Assembly (NCBI RefSeq): GCF_016861975.1
Contig: NZ_BOMB01000024.1
Location: 186,001-250,000 of the forward strand
Length of the DNA stretch: 64,000 nt
From: Actinocatenispora rupis
GTDB lineage: Bacteria > Actinomycetota > Actinomycetes > Mycobacteriales > Micromonosporaceae
Reading direction: 5' to 3'
The notes beneath the pieces were generated by a model. That model searched no databases, was not told where the DNA came from, and saw nothing but the letters and a program-made list of their open reading frames with translations. How positions within the stretch are numbered: position 1 is the first letter of the stretch; the number at the start of each line of letters is the position of its first letter. The position numbers and the translations under genes are program-made. Below are positions 37,201 to 49,200 of the stretch, piece after piece.

Positions 37201-40200
37201 GGTCGTCGCCGTACCCACGGTCAGCGACTGGGTGGGCAGCGGCGGCGATCTGCTGGTCGGCGTGCCGTGGCTCGACGTCGCCGGCCTGCCGATCACCCGC
37301 GAGCAGTTCGTCGCCGCCGGCCACTGGAACCCCGACAGGGTGTACGCGATCACCGGCTGCGGCGCCGACGCGCTCGGGCTCGCACCCGTCGCCGGCGTCG
37401 AGACCATCACCGCCGACCAACTCGTCTACCAGACCGACGCCCTCGCCGGTACCGCCCGCGGCGGGCCGTCCGGTCTGCTGTTCACCACCTCGATCGACGA
37501 GAACGACGAGTACGGCCGGCCGATGCTCCCGCTCACCGGTACCTTCGTGCACCGCGCCGAGGACGGCTCCGTCGTCGGCGTGTACCGGGGCGGTGCGCTG
37601 CTGCCCGAGCTGACCGACCCGTACTGGCAGGCGCCCCCGGTTGGCAACGACGGCGAACTGCGCCACTGGGGCCGGCAGCGCCCTGAGCGGCCCTCGACCC
37701 CGCTCCGGCCGTACGACACGGTCCCCGAGCAGGAGCCCGCGGAGGTTGCCGATCCGGCGGGTGCGGCCAGCGTGTACGCCGTGCGGTTCGAGGGTGGGAG
37801 GGCCCAGCGCCTCGACGGCAGCCCGGTCCGGAGGCACGACAACGCCGAGTACCAGGACCTGCGGCCGTTCCTGGTCACGGCCGACGGAACGTACTGGACC
37901 ACGGACCGGAACATCGGCCATGCCACGTTCGTGCAGGCGGTCGGGGGCCCGGTCGTGTCCTACGGGGCCTGGTCCCACGACGACACGGGCATGGTCGACG
38001 GCATCGCGTACCAGATGGGCGTCACGCACGGCCTCACGCTCGAGGAGCGCGTGAAGTTCGAGGCGCAGGGTCGGCACAGCCTGCGTCAGCAGGGGGCCGA
38101 CCTGTCCCGGGCCACCGTCCATTCGCAGTACGGATCGCTGTGGGAGGTCGACCAGGAGCCGGTGTGGCTCTCCTCGGTCCTGCGCCCCACGGACGAGGCT
38201 GCGGCGGCGGCCCTGCCGGGCACCCGTCGCTGGGTGGCGAACTGGCTCACCGGGGGTACGGACGAGTTCTGGATCGAGGTCGAGCACGTCCGCGCCGCCG
38301 CCGACGCCCTGACCGTACGGCTGTCCACGCACAGGGTTCGCGGTGGCACCGGTACGGCGACGCTCTCGCTGACCCGCCGCGACGGTGCGTTCCGAGTCGA
38401 GTGGTCCGATCTCCACCCGGGCGACGACCCGGAGATGTTCGACGCAGTCCTCGACACCGTCTCCGCGCGTCTTGCCAGCCAACTCGCTCTGGAGGGCCCG
38501 CGTACGGGCGGCAACTCCGGCGTCGTCGTACCGCGCCGACCGCGGTTCGGTGGAATGGCGGGACGGTTCCGCAGCATGTTCAGCCGGCCTGGTCAGCTGG
38601 CCGTGCCGGAGCCGGCGACGGCGCCGGGCCTGCCTGCGGGCCTGCGGTACCAGGCGATGCCTGGGCTGCCGCGACTCGACAACGGCGTGTCGCGGACACC
38701 CGAGACGCGGGCGTACGAGGTGCGGTTCGTTGGCGGCCGCGTGCAGCGCCTGGACGGCACTCCGGTCGGCCGGCATCCCGGCACGGCACTGGAGGGCGGA
38801 CGGACGTTCGTCCTGACGACGAGCGGCAGGTGGTGGACGACCGACGACGTCCACAGCCTGGAGAAGGACACGTTCGTCGGCCATGAGCTGCTCGTACAGG
38901 CTGCTCGGGAGGCGGCGCCGGACGACGAGCCCGCCGCGGCCGGGGTGCTCGTCCTCGACGACGGCGGCCAGGTCGAGAGGGTCACCTTCGGTTCGTCGCT
39001 CCGTAACGTGCACATGTCCGAGATCCAGGCGACCGATGCGCTGCAGCGCGGCGGCGTCGACCTCGCCACGGTCGACGTCGTGCACTTCGTCGGCGACATC
39101 TGGCAGCACGGTGTGGCCCGGCCGTCGCTCGGCGACTACGTTCCGCGCGACGACGACGAGGCGAGGCGGCGGGCGGACGAGATCGCGCGCCAGGTCGACT
39201 TCTGGGTCAGCGGCGGTGACACGGACTTCTGGGTCGTCGTCGAGAACACCGACGTCACGACCGACGAGTTGACCCTGCGGGTGTCGCTGCACCTTCTGTT
39301 CGGCGGCTCCGGCACCGCCACGGTACGGATCCGCCGCGAGACGCCGACCCCGGACGGCACCGAACGGTTCGGCTTCACCGTCGAGGACGTCACGTACGGC
39401 GAGGACGCCGAGCGGATGGGCCGCGTGGTGGACGCGCTCACCGCGCGGCTGGCGTGGCTGGTCGGCGGCCATCCGCCGGCCGGCGGGGACGTCGAGCCGC
39501 GCCGCGGCCCCGGCCCGGACACCTCGGGTGGACCGGCGTCTGCGGGCGCTCCCGCGGACTCGTCCGCCGACACCACGGGTACCCCCGCCGGACCGGTGGC
39601 GGGCGCGGCCCAGCCGACGGCACCCGCGGGCACGTTGCCCGAGGGCTTGTCGTACCGGCCGATCCCGTGGCCGGAGTGGCTCGGCGAGCGGTCGTCGGCG
39701 ACCCGGGAGACGCGGGCGTACGAGGTGCAGGTCGTTGGCAGCAAGGTGCTGCGGATGGACGGCACCCCGGTCGATCGTCACCCCGGCGGGGTCATGGAGG
39801 GTGAACGGCCGTTCGTCCTGACGACCCGCGGCACGTTCTGGACGACCGACCACATCAACAGCCTGAAGAAGGGTGAGTTCGTCGGCCACGACGAGCTCCT
39901 GCGGGCTCTGCCGGACGATCAGGCGGCGGCCGGGGCCGGGACGTGGATCTTCGACGACGGTGGTCTGATCGAGGAGTTGGCCTTCTGGTCGTCGCTCGAC
40001 AGCGGTCAGATCTCCGAGATCCAGGTGACCGACGTGCTGCGGCGAGGCGCCGTGGACCTCTCGCGTATCGACATCCGGAGCAGGATCGGTGACCTGTGGC
40101 TGGACTCCGCGGTGCCCCTGCCGGTCGGTGCGGTCGTTCCCGGTGCCACCACGGACATCGAGAAGCAGACGACTCCGATCACGAAGAAGGTCGGCGGTTG

Positions 40201-43200
40201 GTTCCGCGGCGGTGACAGGGACTTCTGGGTCGTCGTACGGGACGTCCGGCTCCAGGTCGACGAGCTGACGGTGCGGCTGTCGCTGCACCCGCTGTTCGGC
40301 GGAGACGGTGCGGCCACGGTGCGGATCCGCCGCGACGCCCCCGGCCCCGACGGTGCCGAACGCTTCAGCTTCGCGGTCGAGGACATCACGTACGGAGAGG
40401 ACCGCCCTGGGGTGAGCCGCGTGGTGGACGCGCTCACCGCGCGGCTGGCGTGGCTGGTCGGCGACTCCGAGCCCGCCTCGGGTGCGGAGTCGGATCCGCA
40501 GGCCACGACGTCGGTCGGCACCACCGGCAGGCCGTCCTCGTACGACGATGTGGTGCAGGCGGGCCCGACCGGCGCGGACCTGCAAGCGTCGGTGGACGAG
40601 GCCCGCGACGAGCTCGGGGACACGCTGTCCGCCGACGATCTGGAACGGGCCGGGGTCGTAGCGCCCGCGCGGGAGTACCGGAGCCAGCTGCCGGGCTACG
40701 CGGCCGGCCCGGTCGGTACGCCGGTCGTCGGTGTGTCGACCCGCTCCGCTGACCCGGTGGAGGGTCCGGTCCTTGCCTCCAGCCGACTCGTCGCCGTGGC
40801 CGACGGCGTCGACGGGACGTTCGGGGACGAGGCCGCCGCGCTCGCCGTCCTGGCGCTGGCGGACCTCGCGGACGGGCCGGTCGCCGGTGACGATCTCGGC
40901 GAGCAGGCGCTGCTCGCCCGCATCGCGATCGCCAAGCGGGCGATCGAGCGGCAGGCGGCCCGGCTCGGGGTGCGCGGTATGGGCGCCGCGCTGGCTACGC
41001 TGCTGTTCACCCCGCAGCCGGACGGTGGACTGTTCGCCACGCGTGTCGTCGTCGGCGGTGCCCGCGTGTACCTGCTCCGGGACGGTCAGCTGCACGACCT
41101 GTCCGGCCGGCTGCAGAGCAGCACGCTCCTCTCCGCGCCTTCGGTCGGCGACGGCGCGGATGCCGCCCCCGAGATCGCCTTCGGCCCGGTACACCCGGGC
41201 GACCGGTACGTGGTGGCCAGCGCCGGGCTGGTGTCGGGTCCGTTCGGCGTCCGGTTGAGCGAGTCCACGATCAGCAGGATCCTGGGCTTCGCGCCCGACG
41301 CGCAGGCGGCCGCTGAGCAACTGGCCGACGCGGCGTCCGACGGCACCGACACCCCGCTGGTAGCAGTGGTCGACGTACCGACGGCTACTCCCCGCCCGGA
41401 GACGACCGAGCTGGAGCTGGAGTACGCGCGGGCGCGGGACGCCGAGGAACGGGCGTTCGGGGAGTACGTGGGGGCCAGCGAGGCCGCCGCGCGCGTCGAG
41501 GCGCTCGAACCGACGGTCTACGGGGCGCGCCGGTTCGACAATTCCGACGAGGCCGAGTCGCGGATCGACAAGTCGCGCACCGCGGCCGACCCGAACCTGT
41601 CCGGTCTCGCCGAGCGGGCCGAGACGGCGGAGGCGGCGTACACGGCGGCCCGGGATGCCAGCCGACGCTGGGCCGAGACGGTCGCCGAGTCGTGGCGGGA
41701 GCGGGCTGCCGCGGCTGCGGGCACGCCGGAAGCCGTTCGGTACCAACAGATCGCGGATGCGTGGCTGGCGCGGGAGGACCTGCAGGACGAGTGGCGTGAC
41801 GCGCAGCGGTTGGCGGCGGCCGAGACCGCGAAGCTCGCCGCTGCCGACGCGACGCTCGTCCGGTTGGCCGGCATCAGGAAGCTCGACAACCTCGACGACA
41901 TCACGGCGCCGACCGTCGCGACACGTGGCACGGTCCGCGGCGAACTGGCCGCGTACCGGATGGCGGTGGAACTGTTCGGTGCCCAGTTCCGGGCGCTCGA
42001 CGAGTGGCTTGGCGGTGACCCGCTCGCCACCGCTGCCCCCGATCTGGACAGTGCTGCCGCGATCGTCGAGGCGCTGACCGCGATCGTCGACACCGAGATG
42101 GCCATCCTTGCGGTGGCGGCGGATGCCATGGAGGTGAACCCGGACCGGCGGCTCGAACCGAAGGAGCGGGCCCGGAAGGAGACCGCCTTCGCCGAGGCGA
42201 AGTACGCGGAGCTTCGCGACCTGCTCGCCGCGCAGGCCAGGACGGTCGAGGGCCCGGCGGCGCTGGTGCCCGTGGTCGACGCGCTGGTGGCGCACCTCGG
42301 CGCGGAGCGGCTGGAGACGTTGCGGCTGTCCGGTACGCCGACCATCGACCGCTTCCAGTTCGGCCCGCCACCGAACCGGGTCGGGCGGGTCCGGGCGGCG
42401 ACCGACCGGATGTTGCACTCCGACGAGACGCTCCTGCAGTACGTGCGGGCGGTGCTGGCGCTCGCCGGCCTGCGCCCGACCGAGTCGTACGCCCGGGCAC
42501 CGTACGAGATCGTCGCCGACCTGTTGGACGGCGCCGAGCTGTACCGGCACCACGCCGAGGCGGCGCCGGCCGACCTGGAGAAGGTCGACGCCACGCTCGG
42601 CGAGGTGGTGGAGGCCCTGCCACCGTGGTACGACCTGGACCGGGGTGTGCTGCCGCGGGCCGAGAGCAGCCAGGTGAAGAAGCTGCTCAAGCGCATCGCC
42701 GGCATGCGGGAGGCGCTGGCCGAGCGGCGCGTGGGGCGTACCGCGTCCGGGGATGTCGCCCGGGACGAGGCCGAGCGGGTGTCGGGTCTGCTGAGCGAGT
42801 TCGCCGTCGCCGTCGCGGGACTCGTGGCCGGGGACAGGGCTGGCGACACGGTGCGCGCCGCCATGGCGGCCGAGGTCTTCACGCGGATCGCCGCGTACCG
42901 GTCGGCGCTCGCCAGGCACGTCGCGGCGACGGGTGCCGCCGCCGCGGGCGCGCTCGCCGGGACCGTCCTGGCAGAGCTGGAGCAGAAGCTTCCCAAGGTG
43001 GCCACCCTCGCCGCCGCGGAGCCGGGCCTGGCAATCCTGCGTACGGCCGCGGACGGCGCCACCGACGAGGTGTACCCGACCCAGCACTTCACCGACGAGG
43101 CGGCCGCGATCCTGCGTCTCGTCGAGCGACTGGCCGCGCCGACGGTGCCGGTGGCCGTGGGGGAGACCGGGGATCGGCTGGAGCGGCTGCGCGGCCTGTT

Positions 43201-46200
43201 CGAGGTGCTGCTCGGATCGCGAGACGCGGACGAACTGCACTGGCTGGCCGGCCTGTTGCGCGAGACGGCGGGGCTCGACCTCGGCGCGGTCCTCGCCGTA
43301 CCGGCGGACCGGGACCACACCGGGCACTACGCCTCGTGGGGTGCCGACGGCCCGGAGGGTTGGCGCGACAACGGCCTGACGGCGCAGGACATCCAGCTGC
43401 TGCGCTGGCATCTCGGTGGGCTGCGCGACCAGTTCGTACAGCGCGGCAATGCCGCGGCGCACGACGCGATGATGGCGCGCGTCGAGGCGCTCGCGGCGCA
43501 CGCCACGGGGACGGGTGAGTCGCTGGTCCTGTCCGACCGCGAGGCCGCCGACTGGATCGCGCACAACCGGCACGAGACGCGCGCCGGGGCCGGGCGGGCG
43601 CTGGCGTTCTACCACCAGAGCGATCCGAGGCTGATCGACGCGCAGCGGGTCCGACCGTTCGTCGGCGAGCTGGACGGGCGCCGGCTCGTGGTCGTCGACG
43701 TACCGGTGGTCCGGGACTGGACGGGCGCCGGCGGCAAGCTGCGGACCGGGGAACCGTGGCTGGACGTCGCCGGGATGCCGGTGACGCGCGAGCAGTTCGT
43801 GGCGGCGACCGACTGGGACCTGACCCGGACGTACGTCATCGCCGGCTGCACCGTGGACGAGCTGGACCTCGGCGCGGCCGCCCAGGTACGTACGATCGCG
43901 CCGACCGAGCTGGTCTTCAACAGCGAGTTCGCGCCGCCAGGCTCGGGCATCGAGGGCACCGGCCTGCTGGTCAGCAGCAGCGTCGACGCGACCGACGCGT
44001 ACGGGCGGCCGGCGTTCCCGTTCACCGGCGCCTGGGTGTACCGGGACGAGGTCGGAACCGAGCTGGACCGGTGGGACGGCGTGCTGCTGCCGGACCTCAC
44101 CGAGCCGACGTCCGATCCGGCGCCCGAGCTGCCGGTGGACGAGCCCGCGCGCCACCGGGCCCGTTCGGTCGACGTCTCGAAGTGGACCGGCGGCAACGGC
44201 ATCGAACCGCCGACGGTCAAGACGCTGGACATCGCGGGCGGCCGGCCGTCCGCGGTCGGCGAGCTGACCTTCGGCGTACGGACCGGGCAGGGTGACCGCG
44301 ACTACCAGCAGGACGCGGCGCTGACCGGCCCGGTGGCGGGCGTCGCCGACGGCCTCGGCGGTGAGGTCGCGGGTGACGTGTCCTCCCGTCTCACGGTCAC
44401 GACGCTGGCCGACCACGCTTCCGCCGGCGCCCGTCCGGTGGACCTCTTCGAGGGGGTCGTCGCAGCCAAGGGCGAGCTGCTCGCACAAGCGCCGGAGGGT
44501 TCGGCGACGACGCTGGTCGCCGGAGTGGTCCACCGCGGTGTGCTATCCGTCGTCAACATCGGTGACTCCCGCGCGTACCTGGTGCGGGAGGGCGAACCGG
44601 AGGCGATCCAGCTCACCGATGACCAGGAGGACGAGTGGGGGTACCTGGAGCAGACGCTCTCCGGCCCCGGTCGGATCGACCGTCCGGTCACGCCGCAGCT
44701 GGTCACGGTGGACCTGCGGCCCTCCGACGTCGTGCTGTACGTCAGCGACGGTGTCTTCCAACCCCTGCCCGACGGCCGCCCGGTGCTGACCCGCCGGGAA
44801 CTGGCCGAGCTCGTCCGGTTGGCGGGTAGCCCGCAGGCCGCCGCGGACCGGATCCACGACGTCGTACGCGAACGGATCGCGCCGTACGGCAACGGCGACA
44901 ACGTCACGGTGGTCGTCGCCTGGGTCGGCCGGGCCGGCGAGCCGGTGCAGGGTCTGCGTACCACGATCAGGGTGCTGCCGGACGGCACGGCAGACGCGGC
45001 CGGGCTCCCGTCCGCCGAGCTGGACGCCGTGGTGCGGGACCGCACAGAGCCGGCGCCGCTGCCCGTCGGTGACCTGGCCGTGGCGCGGAAGCGGGCCGCG
45101 CTTCTCGACGCCCTGCTGTCGGTCGACCGTGCGGACACCGTCGAGTTCGGTCGCCGCGCCGAGGAGCTGTTCGACTTCGCCGACCTACAGGGCACCGCGT
45201 ACGCGTGGGTGATGGACGACAGTCCGTACCACCGTGCCCTGTCGCGCGACTACGTCAAGCTGACCGAGCTGTTGGACCGCCCGGCCGGCGAGATCGAGCC
45301 AAGCGCGGTGATCCGCCGCCACAACCGCATCATCTGGTTGGAGGAGCAGGCCGGCCGGCTCGGCTACGACGTGTCGTTGCCCGCGCACGACGACCTGGAT
45401 TCCACATCGGACGGACGTGAGACGCCCGCCGAGACCGGCGATCCGGCGGGGAACAAGTCCCCGGTACCCGGTGCGGGCTCCCCGTCCGTCGCCGAGCAGC
45501 GGACCGGCGACGACCAGCGGTCGGCGGAGACCGCGGCTTCCGTGGCGAGCACCCGAGGCGATGCGGGGCAGGGCCGGAAGTCGGTGGCCGACCTGCGGCG
45601 CATGGTTGCCGCGGCCAGCGCCGAGGTCGGGACGGGGCTGACCGACTACCAGCTCGACCGGTTCGGCGTGGTGCCGCCGACCGGCAAGTACCGCGTGAGC
45701 CTCGTCGACCAGTCGCCGGGCGGGGGCGTGCCGGCCTCCGCGGTGCAGGTCCGGCAGGGCCGTCGGGACTCGATGCAGGACTCCGCGTTCGCGGGTCGGC
45801 AGCTCGCCGTCGCGGCCGACGGCGTGGCCGGGCGCGCGCACGGCGCGTTGGCCAGCGCGGTGGCCAGCCTCGCGCTCGCGGACCTGGACGACCAGCAGCT
45901 GACCGCGGCCGGGGCGGACGCCGCGCTGCTGAACCGCGTCGCCGTGGCCAAGTTCGCGCTCGAACGTCTCGCCGACGAGCTGGGCGTCAGCAGCGTGGGT
46001 ACGACGCTGGCGGCGATGCTGTTCACCGAGGGGCAGTTCACCGGGGTACGGATCGGCGACGCGAGGGTCTTCCTGCTCCGCGACGGTGAACTGTTCGACC
46101 TGAGCGGCCAGTACCAGACGGCCGGGGCCCTCGTGGCGATGCTGTCCAACGACACGGCCGCCACCCCGGAACTGGTCTCCGGCCCGTACCGGCCGGGCGA

Positions 46201-49200
46201 CCGCTTCCTGATCGCCAGCGACGGTCTGCCGACGCTGCCCCGCGACAAGGCCCGGGCCGACGAGACCGTCATCGCGCGCATCCTCACCACCACACCGGAC
46301 CGGCAGGTCGCCGCCGAGCGGCTGGTGAACGCGGCCCTGAGTACCAACGACGACAACAAGTCCGTCATCGTCGTCGACATCACCGAGAACGGCGACGCGG
46401 CCAGCAGCGGCCCGGTCCTGGCACTCCCCACCGAGACCACGACGCCGGCCGGCGACCCGCTGCCCGTCGAGGACGTCATCCGGATCCGGCACGGCGCCCC
46501 GGCGCTGGACATCGCCTACGTGTCGGAGTGGCGCGCGGCCCTGTTCTCGGAGCTCACCGATCGCGCGAGCGGGAGCCAGGTGCGCCTTCCGTTCCGTGCC
46601 CTCGCCCTGGTACGACTGGCCGCGGAGCGGGCGGACGTGCATGCCCGGTTGGCGGCGGGCGGTGTCGCGGGGGCTGCGACGCACGCGGAGCTGGCCGACG
46701 CGTACCTGGAGCTGGGCAAAGCGGCCGCGGAGAACGCGGATCCGGACTCGGAGACCCAGGAGCGCGGGGAGCTTCGCCGCTTCACCGACGCCAACCGCCG
46801 GGTTGCCGAGCTGGAAGGGCGCCTCATCGGGGAGGACCCGCGGGTCACCGGTGAGTGGAACGACGTGGAGCCGCCCCCGCTCGTCGAGGTGATCGGCTCG
46901 GCGCAACGGTTCTGCGCGAAGTGCGGGACGAAGGGGCTGCCCGGCGAACCGTGCGCATCGCCAACCTGCGACCACGCCCTGCCCGCGCACGAGTTCCCCG
47001 ACCGGATCAGCCGGTCCGTGGGGAACGTCGCGGCGGTGACCGACCGGGGCCGTACGAAGCGGAGCAACCAGGACGCGTTCGCGATCGCGCCGAACGTCGC
47101 GGTGGTGTGCGACGGCGTGAGCACCGCGTACATGGCGGACCGCGTCGCGCGGGCGGCGTCCATGGCGGGCGGCGTCGATCTGGCGCGGCGGTTGGCGTCC
47201 GGTGAGACGGCCGAGGATGCGAGCCGTGCTGCGGTCGAGGCGGCCCGCCGCGCGGTGTCGCGCAGCGTCGGCGGCGCCGACGGGGTCACGACGTACGTGT
47301 CCGCCGCGATCGTCGGCGACAAGGTCCGGGTCAGGTGGCGCGGTGACAGTCCCGCGATCTGGGTCCCGGCGGACGGCTCGCCGGCCATCCTGCTCACCGA
47401 CCCGCTGGTGGCACCGAGGACGACATCCGGGGGGCTCGGCCGCGGCGACGACGGCACCGAGCTGAACACGTACGAGATGACGATGCCGGGGCCCGGCTGG
47501 GTCATGGTCTGCAGCGACGGCCTCGACATGAACCGGTCCTACCCGCAGGCGGACCAGGTGGCCGAGGCGATCGCCTTCGCGTCGGCCGAGGTTCGGGCCG
47601 ACCCGGCGCGACTGGCGGAGCACCTCACCCAGGCCGCACACGACGCGGGCGGTTTCGACAACATCACCGTCGCGGTCATGGCGTACGATCCGGCTGCACC
47701 GGTCGCCGGCCTGCCTTCCGCTGCCGCGTCCCTGGCTCCCGAGCCGGCGTCGCCGGACACGCCGGAGGAGGCCGAGGCGCCGGGCCAGGCGCGCGAGCCG
47801 CGGTCCCCGTCGACCGGCACGGACGGTGCGCGCGGGCCTGACGAGCGGCCACGGCCGCGTGTGGTGCCCGCGGAGGTCCTGCGGGCGCAGGACACGGCGC
47901 GATCAATGTACGGCGAGGCGGCGCTGGACTTCGCTGCCGTCGTGGCGGAGCGCGAAGGGCGGTACGACAGGTACGAGGGTGCCGCCGGCAACGGCGCGCC
48001 GCGCGCCGACCTGTACGAGTTTGCGGAGCTGCGCGCCGCCGTGCACCAGACGCTGGCGGCGGGCTACGTGGGCGGCAGCGTGCACGCCCGGCTGGCCGGG
48101 GCGTACGAGGACTTGGCCTTCGCGCTGGAGCCGGGTGGCCACCTCCCGTTGCCGTCGACGGTTCGCCACATCTACGAGCAGATCGCCGGCTTGGAGGCGC
48201 AGCTGGTCGCCGACGCGTCGGCCGATCCGGCCACCGCACCTGCGCCGCGGGAGGTGCCGGCTCCTGCAACCCGCCGGGGCCGCGCGGCCGGCCCGGTCCG
48301 TCGTACCTTCCCGCGGGAGGCGGTGGAGCGGCAGCGGGAGGTGGCCGCCGCACGGCGCGAGGCGGAACGCGCGGCGCTGCTGATGTACGGCCCCGACGCG
48401 TTGGACGTCCGCGCTGCCGCGGGGCGTCGTGTCCAGCTCCACGAGGCGTTCGAGCGGGCGCGGGCCGCGGGCGCGCCGGCAGAGGCGCTGTCCCGGTTCG
48501 CGAACCAGCGCACCGGTCTGCACGCGCTACTGGCAGCGGGGAACAGGGACGGGCTGCACGCCAGGTTGCAGCGCGCGTACCGCGACCTCGCCGAGGCGAC
48601 CGCACCGATCGATGGCGTCCTCCCGCACCGCTGGACGCTCGACCGAGCGTACGAGCGGGTCGCCGAGCTGGAGGAGGCGCTGCTCGCGCCGTCGCCGATC
48701 GAGGGCTGGGACGAGACCGGCACGTACTCTTCGGCGGAGGTCTTCTGCCCTCGGTGTGGCGCGCCGGCGCTGCCGAAGGAGCGGTGTCTCGTCGCGGAGT
48801 GCGGCGCGACGGTCCCGTCGCAGAGCTATCCGGACCGGATCAGCAACGCGGCGCCGGGGGTCGGTGCGGCCACCGACCGGGGCGTGCGGAGGCCGACCAA
48901 CGACGACTCGTACACGATCGGGCCGAAGCTCACCGTGGTGTCCGACGGCATCTCCGGGGCGAAGCGGTCGAAGTACATCGCGCGGATGGGTGCGATGGTC
49001 GGTGGTGCCAGCTTGGCGCGCCGGCTGGCGGCCGGCGAGCCGGCTGTTGCCGCCGTGCGTGGTGCGGGTCAGGATGCGCGTGCCGCCGTGGCGCGCAGCG
49101 TCGCCGCGGACACCGGTTTCGCGACATACGTGTCGGCCACGACCACGCGGGACGGCGTGGTTGTCGGTTGGGCCGGCAACAGCCTCGCGATGTTCGTTCC

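Noticed and set aside
46895-46960. Zinc ribbon as a DNA-binding or transcription factor domain
   Set aside because: C-x2-C-x9-C-x4-C just before a PP2C domain is repeated three times with the phosphatase, a combination known from bacterial PP2C proteins. A nucleic-acid role has no support here.
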